Positions 1 to 5,858 of a DNA stretch of 19,163 nt are shown one piece after another; the stretch's first letter is position 1, and the number at the start of each line of letters is the position of its first letter. Origin of the DNA: MGML01 sp964493985 (GTDB lineage: Bacteria > Chloroflexota > Dehalococcoidia > Dehalococcoidales > UBA2162); NCBI GenBank assembly GCA_964493985.1, contig CAZBQL010000061.1, positions 1 to 19,163 on the forward strand, in the 5' to 3' direction. The translations under genes were made by a program, and so were the position numbers. Below the pieces are notes generated by a model that was not told the DNA's origin, did no database searches, and was given only the letters and a program-made list of their open reading frames with translations.

Positions 1-13
1 CTAATCGAAGTTT

Positions 14-47
14 GCCGTCGTGATTCGACAAGCTCACCACGAACGGC
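14..47. repeat. REP-like short palindromic element
   Basis: An imperfect inverted repeat. The right arm CACGAACGGC pairs with the left arm GCCGTCGTG with one base missing, and the centre contains TTCGACAAGCTCAC. From memory, the core TTCGACAAGCTCA with flanking CGAACGG is a widespread intergenic palindrome in many environmental bacterial genomes. No second copy was seen in this window. It lies in the non-coding stretch before the first gene. The rest of bases 1-108 shows nothing that can be supported. Confidence 0.55.
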
Positions 48-108
48 TCGATTATCTCACTTTTCTGCACAACCAGGCACTGGTCAGCTAGAAGAACATC
101 CTGTTTAC

Positions 109-138
109 TGGACAAGAGAACAGCATGTCATCTAGAAT
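109..138 (+). promoter_or_regulatory. Possible sigma70 promoter for the small membrane protein
   Basis: TGGACA (109-114) and TAGAAT (133-138) are separated by 18 bp. They lie about 45 bp upstream of the GTG start at 183. The match is moderate. Confidence 0.4.
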
Positions 139-182
139 ACAGTCTTGAACACTTCGCAAAACTAACTCTGAGGAGGTTGGCG

Positions 183-371
183 GTGATAATCATCAGTACG
201 ATAGTCGGGATAATATTATTCGTCGGCGGCTGCGCGGGAGTTGTCCTCACCTGGATAAATTACCAGGTATCTTCATTAGCCTGGATCGAGGGCCTTTTAA
301 CCTACGGAATGTTCGCCGTCCTTGGCCTCGGTATAATAGTGTTTATCGTAATGACCCCGCGGGAAACGTAA
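183..371 (+). CDS. Small two-helix membrane protein, unknown function
   Basis: This reads as a 62-residue protein that is almost entirely hydrophobic: one helix over roughly residues 2-22, a short polar turn (WINYQVSS), and a second helix over residues 34-57, ending in the short tail MTPRET. An in-frame TTG at 177 would extend it by two residues, but the Shine-Dalgarno AGGAGG (171-176) abuts that TTG directly. The GTG at 183 sits 6 nt after the AGGAGG, so it is the preferred start. The family is not recognised. The strong ribosome binding site and a plausible upstream promoter argue that it is a real gene. It is probably an inner-membrane protein with both ends on the same side. Confidence 0.6.
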   Translation: MIIISTIVGIILFVGGCAGVVLTWINYQVSSLAWIEGLLTYGMFAVLGLGIIVFIVMTPRET

Positions 372-464
372 ACAACATATACAGCATTATGAGATAGACC
401 AAAATTTCATAGTGAACCGGTCTCATGGTCTGTTAAGCCCTGTAATAACAGCCAATGTTTTACC

Positions 465-493
465 TTGACATATACAGAAGGTAACGATAGACT
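465..493 (+). promoter_or_regulatory. Promoter for the zinc-ribbon gene
   Basis: A perfect TTGACA (465-470) is followed after 17 bp by TAGACT (488-493). Transcription would start near base 500, about 17 nt before the GTG at 517. The 145 bp between the two first genes otherwise hold nothing clear. Confidence 0.5.
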
Positions 494-516
494 ATACACA
501 CTCATCTCGTATAGGT

Positions 517-1002
517 GTGAATGAGTTGAAATGCCCACATTGTCACGCTGATAATCCCGAAGGTTCGGAATTCTGCAGGAAGTGCGGAGAACCACTCAAT
601 AGTGAAATCGTATGTCCTCAGTGTGGGCACACCAATCTTCCCGACAGTGCCTTTTGCAATAAATGCGGTCATTCCCTTACTGAATCAACTGCAGCACCTC
701 AAACAAAAGTAACTGCTCCATCCGAATCGCCGAAAACAACGCCAACCGAACCAACCTCTTTCATCGATGACCGCTACCAGGTTATTAAAAAACTCGGTGA
801 AGGCGGCAAGAAAAAAGCCTACCTCGTCCATGATTCTGTACTGGACAGAGACGTCGCCTTCGCCCTGATTAAGACCGAAAACCTTGATAAAAAAGCCGAA
901 GCCATAGAGCACCTTGATTTTGCCATCAAGGAATTCCGCGAGATGAAGATGCAGCCGTCGCTGGAGAGAGCATTAAGAAGGAAGGATATTTTGAAGGCGT
1001 AA
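517..1002 (+). CDS. Tandem zinc-ribbon protein with protein-kinase N-lobe remnant (internally deleted)
   Basis: This 161-residue protein has three parts. Residues 6-50 are two zinc ribbons, each CxxC-x10-CxxC (C6, C9, C20, C23; C33, C36, C47, C50). Residues 51-82 are a Ser/Thr/Pro-rich linker. Residues 86-124 match the start of a Hanks-type Ser/Thr kinase: RYQVIKKLGEGG is a glycine-rich loop, and K119 in VAFALIK is in the place of the ATP-binding lysine. The kinase then stops. There is no HRD, DFG or C-lobe, and the protein jumps to a helical tail (EHLDFAIKEFREMKM, then ERALRRKDILKA). Such a tail is expected at the end of a much longer TPR or cyclase-type signalling protein. The simplest reading is an in-frame deletion of the middle of a large kinase/ATPase/TPR protein. 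Catalysis is not possible; zinc or nucleic-acid binding may remain. The start is GTG with a weak ribosome site. Confidence 0.65.
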   Translation: MNELKCPHCHADNPEGSEFCRKCGEPLNSEIVCPQCGHTNLPDSAFCNKCGHSLTESTAAPQTKVTAPSESPKTTPTEPTSFIDDRYQVIKKLGEGGKKKAYLVHDSVLDRDVAFALIKTENLDKKAEAIEHLDFAIKEFREMKMQPSLERALRRKDILKA

Positions 1003-1030
1003 CCCGCTATAACAGGACACCGTAGACCGT

Positions 1031-1564
1031 ATGCGAATAGGACTGATATCAGACACGCACATTCCCCAGGCAGCTGAGCAGCTGCCTGAAGAAGTATTCA
1101 GGGTATTTACTTCAGTTGACCTTATCCTCCACGCCGGCGATATCTATAATAAATCAGTCCTCGATGAACTTGAGAAACTCGCCCCGGTCTTAGCGGCCGA
1201 GGGAGACGATGATTACCCCGATACGATACGGGATAAAAGAGTAAAAGAAAAACACACTCTTCAAGTCGAAGGAAGAACTGTATGGCTGGTCCATGAAAAT
1301 CCTTTCAGCTCCTATACCATGGCATCCCAGCCTCAAAGCTGGGAGAATTATGCGATGCAGAAATGGAGTAAAATTACCAGACCGGACGTCATTGTCTTCG
1401 GTCATGAACACAGGACTCACGCAGAAACCATGGATGGCATACTGATGATAAGTCCCGGAAGCCCTACATTCCTCAACTATAAAAAAGGTCCGGGGACACT
1501 TGCGATACTTGAGATTACACACGACCGAGTCGATTATCAAATAATCGACCTGTCGGAGTTATAA
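1031..1564 (+). CDS. YfcE/MJ0936-type metallophosphoesterase
   Basis: This 177-residue protein, normal for the family, is a cytosolic calcineurin-like phosphodiesterase that would hydrolyse phosphodiesters with two metal ions; the substrate is unknown. The motifs run in order: D8-x-H10 (SDTH), GD at 36-37 (HAGD), EGDDD at 57-61, H88 in LVHEN, and GHEH with H125 and H127. Two family positions differ. The usual GNxD is GDDD, so the metal-bridging Asn is Asp59, and the usual HG after the fourth motif is HE. It begins 28 bp after the zinc-ribbon gene without a clear ribosome site, so it is probably cotranscribed. It converges on the M42 peptidase with 36 bp between the stops and no visible hairpin terminator. 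Confidence 0.8.
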   Translation: MRIGLISDTHIPQAAEQLPEEVFRVFTSVDLILHAGDIYNKSVLDELEKLAPVLAAEGDDDYPDTIRDKRVKEKHTLQVEGRTVWLVHENPFSSYTMASQPQSWENYAMQKWSKITRPDVIVFGHEHRTHAETMDGILMISPGSPTFLNYKKGPGTLAILEITHDRVDYQIIDLSEL

Positions 1565-1600
1565 ACCAAGCTGGAACAACAATCAGAGAATTATCTGGAA

Positions 1601-2662
1601 CTAAACCGGCGTCCAGTCGATCTCCTCTGTCACCCGTTCGCAGAAGCCAGCCATCAATTTAGCCGCATTCTCGATATCATCCAGGTCCATAATCTCGTTC
1701 GGCGTATGCATATACCGCAGCGGTACCGAGATAAGCCCGGTCGCAACACCGGCACGGTTGAGCTGCATCACATTGGCGTCGGTACCCGTTCCTCCCGGGG
1801 CTGCCACGACCTGGTATGGGATTTCGATCTCTTTCGCTGTCTCTACCAGCATATTGTAAACAACCGGGTTGATGTTTGCTCCGCGGGTAATCTTCGGACC
1901 GCGTCCCAGCTTGATATCGCCTACTTTCTTCTTGTCGCCGGTCGGGTAATCGGTGGCGTGCCCCACATCGGTCGCTATCCCTATTTGCGGGTCGATACCG
2001 AAGGCACTGGTACGGGCGCCACGGAGACCAAGCTCTTCCTGGACCGTGGAAACCCCGAAAACTGCGGGGTTGATAGACCTCTCCGCCAGCAACCTTAACG
2101 CCTCCGCCACGATAAAGACCCCCATCTTGTCGTCGAAGCTTCGTGCGACACACAGGTTCCCCCGCAGGCGCTGCAGTTCGTGGGCATAGGTCACACAGTC
2201 GCCGATAGCAACCACCGACTCGGCATCTTCCCTGTCTTTAGCGCCGATGTCTATCCAGAGATCATCCAGTTTCGGCGTCTTTTTCCTGTCGTCGGCATCG
2301 AGCAGATGTATGGCAGTACGACCGAGTACCCCCGGGATCGGGCCGCCGGAAGTATGAACGGTAACACGCTGTCCTACGGTAACGACGGCATCGTGACCCC
2401 CGATAGCCCCGAAATAAAGCATCCCCTCTTCGCTGATGTACCGCACCTGGAACCCTATCTCGTCGGCATGGCCGGCAAGCATTATTTTCGGTGATCCGCC
2501 CGGATTAACCGTGGCAAATACATTGCCCATGACATCTGTTCTGACATCCGATGCATAAGCGGTAACGCGTTCACGGAACACCCGCTGGACCTGTTGCTCG
2601 TAACCGGAAGGTCCCGGAGTATCGACGAGTTTCTTGAGAAAATCAAAGGAATCCTGCTGCAT
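1601..2662 (-). CDS. M42-family metallo-aminopeptidase (glutamyl aminopeptidase / FrvX-like)
   Basis: This 353-residue protein has the usual length of M42 peptidases, cytosolic di-zinc (or cobalt) aminopeptidases that assemble into tetrahedral dodecamers and trim short peptides. Visible ligands and catalytic residues are H65 (AGHADE), the bridging aspartate D177 (SFDDK), the E209-E210 pair (QEELGLRGA), D232 (ATDVGH) and H319 (MHTPNE). The dimerisation domain fills the stretch between H65 and D177. The start ATG at 2662 follows GAGGAGG with 6-nt spacing. It is transcribed alone from its own promoter at 2701-2729, divergent from tsaD. The family was formerly often labelled endoglucanase; that label would be wrong here. 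The exact side-chain preference cannot be read from the sequence. Confidence 0.9.
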   Translation of the reverse strand: MQQDSFDFLKKLVDTPGPSGYEQQVQRVFRERVTAYASDVRTDVMGNVFATVNPGGSPKIMLAGHADEIGFQVRYISEEGMLYFGAIGGHDAVVTVGQRVTVHTSGGPIPGVLGRTAIHLLDADDRKKTPKLDDLWIDIGAKDREDAESVVAIGDCVTYAHELQRLRGNLCVARSFDDKMGVFIVAEALRLLAERSINPAVFGVSTVQEELGLRGARTSAFGIDPQIGIATDVGHATDYPTGDKKKVGDIKLGRGPKITRGANINPVVYNMLVETAKEIEIPYQVVAAPGGTGTDANVMQLNRAGVATGLISVPLRYMHTPNEIMDLDDIENAAKLMAGFCERVTEEIDWTPV

Positions 2663-2700
2663 AGTACCTCCTCGCTTTGCTTCAACAAAATATCCACACC

Positions 2701-2729
2701 ATACTACCCTTAATGTATAGGCGCGTCAA
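2701..2729 (-). promoter_or_regulatory. Sigma70 promoter of the M42 peptidase gene
   Basis: On the minus strand, TTGACG (2729-2724) and TAGTAT (2706-2701) are separated by 17 bp. They lie about 38 bp upstream of the ATG, giving a normal leader with a strong Shine-Dalgarno. Confidence 0.6.
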
Positions 2730-2799
2730 GCATCTTTCCGGGTATACGGTAAAGTATGCAATGAGATCAGCCTCTATCAGCCTGGTTCAAAACCATTTG

Positions 2800-2808
2800 T
2801 GTTATAAT
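2800..2808 (+). promoter_or_regulatory. Extended -10 promoter of tsaD, likely leaderless
   Basis: TGTTATAAT is a consensus extended -10 (TGn plus TATAAT). Only 8 bp separate the TATAAT (2803-2808) from the ATG at 2817, and no Shine-Dalgarno is present. Transcription would begin at or within 1-2 nt of the start codon. No good -35 is seen, as is common with extended -10 promoters. Confidence 0.65.
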
Positions 2809-2816
2809 TCGAGTGT

Positions 2817-3800
2817 ATGAAAGTCCTCGGAATAGAAACGTCCTGCGACGAGACTGCTGCTGCAGTAGTTGAAGACGGTACAAGAATCCTTTCAAACGAG
2901 GTTTCCTCGCAGGTGGAAATACACGCCCGTTATGGTGGCATTGTCCCTGAAGTAGCCTCGCGACAGCACATACTGGCGATAATTCCTGTCATAGAACAGG
3001 CGATGACCGAAGCCGGGACCGGTTGGAGTGATATCGACGGGATTGCAGTAACTGCCGGTCCCGGTCTTGCCGGTTCGCTGCTCATCGGCGTGAACACGGC
3101 TAAAGCGATATCGATGGCGAGGAATATTCCCCTTACCGGAGTCAACCACCTGGAAGGACATATCTACGCCAACTGGATTTCTCAAAACAGCACCTCTCCG
3201 GAATTTCCATTGCTGGCCCTGATAGTATCGGGGGGACACAGCGACCTGGTATTGATGAAGGATCATGGCAGCTACGAATTAATCGGGCGTACCCGTGACG
3301 ATGCCGCTGGTGAAGCTTTCGATAAAGCCGCCCGGATACTCGGTCTTGGATACCCGGGAGGACCGGCAATCCAGAAAGCCTCGGAATCAGGGACTCCTTC
3401 CATCGACCTTCCGCGTTCCTGGATCAGGGGCACCAGTGACTTCAGTTTCAGCGGGATCAAGACAGCGTTGCTCCGCCTGGAGGAAAACAACCTGATAGAA
3501 AATAAAATGGATGCGGCAGCCAGTTTCCAGGAAGCTATAGCCGAAGTGCTTGTTACCAAGACGATCGATGCTGCAGAAGAACACGGGGTAAAACAGATAA
3601 TTCTCGCTGGAGGTGTCGCCGCCAACAGGCCTCTGCGGGAACGGCTGGTGAGACAATCGATACTTCCCGTCCTTATTCCGGAGATCGGATTATGCACCGA
3701 TAACGCCGCCATGATCGCTGCCTGCGGTTTCTTCCGGTTTAAAGCCGGGAAGATTGACGGACTTTCTCTGGACGTCTCGCCCGGTCTTAAACTTGCTTAA
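2817..3800 (+). CDS. tsaD: tRNA N6-adenosine threonylcarbamoyltransferase TsaD (Kae1/Gcp/YgjD)
   Basis: This 327-residue TsaD transfers the threonylcarbamoyl group from threonylcarbamoyl-AMP to A37 of ANN-decoding tRNAs, working with TsaB and TsaE in the cytosol. The ASKHA fold signature is clear: GIETSCDET at residues 5-13, the metal-binding HLEGH with H111 and H115, SGGH at 138-141, DDAAGEAFDK, the conserved FSFSGIKTA, AGGVAANRPLR, and D295 in CTDNAAM as the third metal ligand. The start ATG agrees with the family N-terminus. It appears leaderless. Its partners tsaB and tsaE are not in the window. The last 111 bp overlap the 3' end of the DUF2851 gene on the other strand. An older name for the family, O-sialoglycoprotein endopeptidase, is obsolete. 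Confidence 0.95.
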   Translation: MKVLGIETSCDETAAAVVEDGTRILSNEVSSQVEIHARYGGIVPEVASRQHILAIIPVIEQAMTEAGTGWSDIDGIAVTAGPGLAGSLLIGVNTAKAISMARNIPLTGVNHLEGHIYANWISQNSTSPEFPLLALIVSGGHSDLVLMKDHGSYELIGRTRDDAAGEAFDKAARILGLGYPGGPAIQKASESGTPSIDLPRSWIRGTSDFSFSGIKTALLRLEENNLIENKMDAAASFQEAIAEVLVTKTIDAAEEHGVKQIILAGGVAANRPLRERLVRQSILPVLIPEIGLCTDNAAMIAACGFFRFKAGKIDGLSLDVSPGLKLA

Positions 3801-5111
3801 TTCACATTCATAGCACCTGCCCCTGGTACACAGGTTTTTGTAGATGTGTATCAGGCCCTGCTGCCGTATCGCCCTGTTTACAGCGCTTTTATCAAAACCG
3901 AGCTGCCCGGTCATATGTCTGATAAGCGAATTCATTTCCAGCCCGGGATAGTCTGTATACAGTGCCAGTGCTTTTTCAGATAACTCCGGTTCGTCGTTAT
4001 ACTCACCATACGCAAAGGCAAAAGGCAGCAGTACATTCACGATTATTTCGGCGGCGCGATTTTTACCCAGGTAAGATATGCTGTCTGTAGATACAACCAG
4101 TCCTTTTTCCATGTCACGGGGTTTTGCTGCATCCGAAACCGAATCTACCAGGTCCAGTATACCTTTCAGCAGTCCCTTTCTCCGGTACTTCAGCAGGAGA
4201 TAACTCATGGCGGCCAGTCTTCGAAAAGGAGAGTTGCACGGCCTTATCCTGAACAACCGCCAGCTTCCGGGCGACATGGTATCGTACCTGTCTGTTACCT
4301 TGACCGCACCGATCATTCGTTTTACCAGTTCTCTGTCCAGGCCGGCAGAACACAACCTCTCCATGTTTTCCGCTGCTAAAAAACCGGCTCTGCTGAAGAG
4401 GATCAACTGCAGGTTGAAAAGATAAGTGTCGTCCCGCATCCCGCTATCTCTTTTCATTTCAAGCAGGTCCAGCGGCGCTCTCCAGGCAAGCTCTCTAAAT
4501 GCATCTTTATTTCCGGAGTATCCCAGTGCTTCCATTATCCCGCGGTAGAGAGATTCACCCGGAGTAACACCGGATATTTCGGATGAAAACCTCTCCGCTT
4601 TTTGAATGAACCTGTTTTTCCCGGCCCTGTCAAGATATTTAATAATATACTTATCGCCTGCATATCCGGCGACATTCAGGCAGTTCATACCGGCTCTGCT
4701 TCGATCATTCGAAGGCCTTCCGTTTCTGAACGTGAAAACGCCGGGACTATTGTCGATCACCACAATTGGAATCTCTTTACCGTTCTGTAAAATGGTCCCT
4801 TTTCCGGAATTATGATGTTTCACGATATGCAGAATAACTCGGTTATACACAGGATCAAGGTGGTGATGGTGCCCCCGCCAGTCACCGGACCTGAGGTGAA
4901 ATTCTACATCGCCGGTCTGCAGTTCCCGACCGGTCATAATTACGGCATCCCTGAAATCCGCTCCCTGACCATCATTAGGTCTGCCCGGATAGACAATTTT
5001 CACTTTCGTCCCGTTTTCAGCGGTGAGCGTTTGCCCTGCGATCTCGGGATACTGCCAGATTTCTCTAAACTTTTTCTCGGTAATACTACTATCCGCTTTA
5101 CTCAAAACCAT
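3690..5111 (-). CDS. DUF2851 family protein
   Basis: This 473-residue protein matches what I recall of DUF2851. It has PNDGQGADFRDA at about 45-56, GDVEFHLRSGDW at 67-78, then HHHHLDPVYNRVILHIV. The C-terminal part is largely helical and ends with a C-x4-C-x2-C cluster (C428, C433, C436) that could bind metal. No biochemical role is known to me. D52 followed by E70-x-H72 in a beta context resembles a PD-(D/E)xK nuclease core, but this is only inference. The last 36 residues lie beyond the cysteine cluster and are encoded antisense to tsaD, so they are probably an extra tail. The ATG at 5111 fits the family start; a 19-codon ORF ends 6 nt before it. It follows the Xre-like regulator gene on the same strand and its promoter carries that regulator's likely operator. 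Confidence 0.8.
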   Translation of the reverse strand: MVLSKADSSITEKKFREIWQYPEIAGQTLTAENGTKVKIVYPGRPNDGQGADFRDAVIMTGRELQTGDVEFHLRSGDWRGHHHHLDPVYNRVILHIVKHHNSGKGTILQNGKEIPIVVIDNSPGVFTFRNGRPSNDRSRAGMNCLNVAGYAGDKYIIKYLDRAGKNRFIQKAERFSSEISGVTPGESLYRGIMEALGYSGNKDAFRELAWRAPLDLLEMKRDSGMRDDTYLFNLQLILFSRAGFLAAENMERLCSAGLDRELVKRMIGAVKVTDRYDTMSPGSWRLFRIRPCNSPFRRLAAMSYLLLKYRRKGLLKGILDLVDSVSDAAKPRDMEKGLVVSTDSISYLGKNRAAEIIVNVLLPFAFAYGEYNDEPELSEKALALYTDYPGLEMNSLIRHMTGQLGFDKSAVNRAIRQQGLIHIYKNLCTRGRCYECELSKFKTGRDVQRKSVNLPGFKPEETAGSDHGGVIGA

Positions 5112-5117
5112 TACCCG

Positions 5118-5177
5118 TTACCGCTCCCCGGATATCCGGTCTTTTTCCGAATATTTGAATGTTATTAATCTCTCCAT
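5118..5177 (-). CDS. Possible leaderless upstream ORF (leader peptide) before the DUF2851 gene
   Basis: The 19-residue reading MERLITFKYSEKDRISGER begins with an ATG exactly 6 nt after a TATAAT box (5189-5184). Transcription should therefore begin almost at its first base. It ends in TAA 6 nt before the DUF2851 ATG, and the only Shine-Dalgarno-like sequence for DUF2851 (GGGGAG, 5129-5124) lies inside its last codons. Ribosomes finishing this ORF could therefore control or hand over to DUF2851. Translation is inferred from geometry only; a chance ORF of this length is quite possible. Confidence 0.35.
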   Translation of the reverse strand: MERLITFKYSEKDRISGER

Positions 5178-5183
5178 CGAGCT

Positions 5184-5204
5184 ATTATACACGTTACCGT
5201 GTAT
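5184..5204 (-). promoter_or_regulatory. DUF2851 promoter -10 with overlapping operator O1
   Basis: The -10 box TATAAT is at 5189-5184. The operator at 5187-5204 is a perfect palindrome, ATACACG-TTAC-CGTGTAT, with 7-bp arms. It overlaps the -10 by 3 bp. No good -35 is found at the proper distance (TATATG at 17 bp). The palindrome matches O2, in front of the Xre-like gene, at 15 of 18 positions. Confidence 0.7.
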
Positions 5205-5248
5205 TTCATATAAACTCCGACCATACTTGAACAAGAGGAAAGGGTGAA

Positions 5249-5494
5249 TCACTGAGTGTTTTTATCGGAAAGCCCGGCGTCGTACCTGAATCCTGACTGG
5301 TCGGCGATGATGGACAGCAGTGTCGACGATGCTCCTCTTGGCCGGTACATGCCGAGTTCCCACTCGCTTATCGTCTGCTGTCGTGTACCCAGCCTGTCAG
5401 CCATCTCCTGCTGGGTAAGGCCCATATGCTTCCTCAAGGCCCTTACATCAGTGCTGTCCCATTTCTTTCGTCCGGCATTATATCCCTTCGCCAT
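5249..5494 (-). CDS. Xre/Cro-type helix-turn-helix regulator
   Basis: This 81-residue protein is a single HTH_3-type domain. The recognition region runs LRKHMGLTQQEMADRL, then GTRQQTISEWELG, followed by a short helix (STLLSIIADQSGF). A GTG at 5509 would add five residues. It lies within the promoter, however, and the ATG at 5494 stands 6 nt after a consensus -10, so the mRNA is probably leaderless and starts at MAKGYNAG. It is most likely a dimeric DNA-binding repressor. An operator between its own -35 and -10, with a near-identical copy at the downstream DUF2851 promoter, points to autoregulation and control of DUF2851. No toxin-like partner is obvious, unless DUF2851 plays that part. Confidence 0.85.
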   Translation of the reverse strand: MAKGYNAGRKKWDSTDVRALRKHMGLTQQEMADRLGTRQQTISEWELGMYRPRGASSTLLSIIADQSGFRYDAGLSDKNTQ

Positions 5495-5500
5495 ACCTGG

Positions 5501-5529
5501 ATAATACACGTTTCAGTGTAAAGTGTCAA
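5501..5529 (-). promoter_or_regulatory. Promoter of the Xre-like gene with operator O2
   Basis: On the minus strand, TTGACA (5529-5524), a 17-bp spacer and TATTAT (5506-5501) form a near-consensus sigma70 promoter. On the plus strand, the operator at 5504-5521 reads ATACACGTTTCAGTGTAA. It is an imperfect palindrome (TACAC/GTGTA arms) that fills the spacer and overlaps the -10 by 3 bp, the same offset as O1. A repressor bound here would block RNA polymerase directly. Confidence 0.75.
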
Positions 5530-5570
5530 TAATAGTGTCATCACGAATCCACTGTATCTGTACCTTGAAG

Positions 5571-5710
5571 CACTAATTTCTAAACTCTAAATCCTAAACA
5601 TATCCGAATAACAAAATACAAATGTTTTAAAATTTGATATTGTTTAGAGCTTAGTTACTAGAGATTAGATATTCATAAGTTCAGGAATCAGAATTTAGAA
5701 TTTGAAAAGC
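5571..5710. repeat. AT-rich inverted repeat with 7-bp TTAG periodicity
   Basis: The left arm (about 5573-5599) reads as CTAA units spaced 7 bp apart. The right arm (about 5642-5668) carries TTAG or CTAG units at the same 7-bp spacing. The arms pair at about 18 of 27 positions, and every TAG core is in register. They flank an AT-rich centre (ATCCGAATAACAAAATAC, then AAATGTTTTAAAATTTGAT). Further copies of the motif (GAATTTAGAATTTG) reach about 5705. From memory, this resembles an intergenic repeat family in Dehalococcoidia and Planctomycetes genomes. There is no convincing gene between 5530 and 5775. Confidence 0.6.
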
Positions 5711-5775
5711 CAGGGTGATACAGGAGGTGAGGACAAACGATACTAAAAACCAGACAGAACAATCCTTTTTTCATA

Positions 5776-5803
5776 TTGACATGTTGATTTCGGTAGCTAT
5801 ATT
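5776..5803 (+). promoter_or_regulatory. Sigma70 promoter of the IPT/TIG surface protein
   Basis: TTGACA (5776-5781) is followed after 16 bp by TATATT (5798-5803); the alternative TATTAT (5800-5805) gives an 18-bp spacer. Transcription would start near 5810. Confidence 0.7.
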
Positions 5804-5858
5804 ATTATGAGTAAGATTGAATTGAAAGGTGATGGAGGTAAGTATCACAGGCAGGTGC

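Noticed and set aside
383..430. A possible stem between ATGAGATAGACC and GGTCTCAT after the first gene
   Set aside because: The arms need a 3-nt bulge, the loop is long, and there is no T-run, so it is not a convincing terminator.
2892..3712. Several long antisense readings inside tsaD
   Set aside because: These are shadows of a well-conserved coding frame, with no motifs, promoters or ribosome sites of their own.
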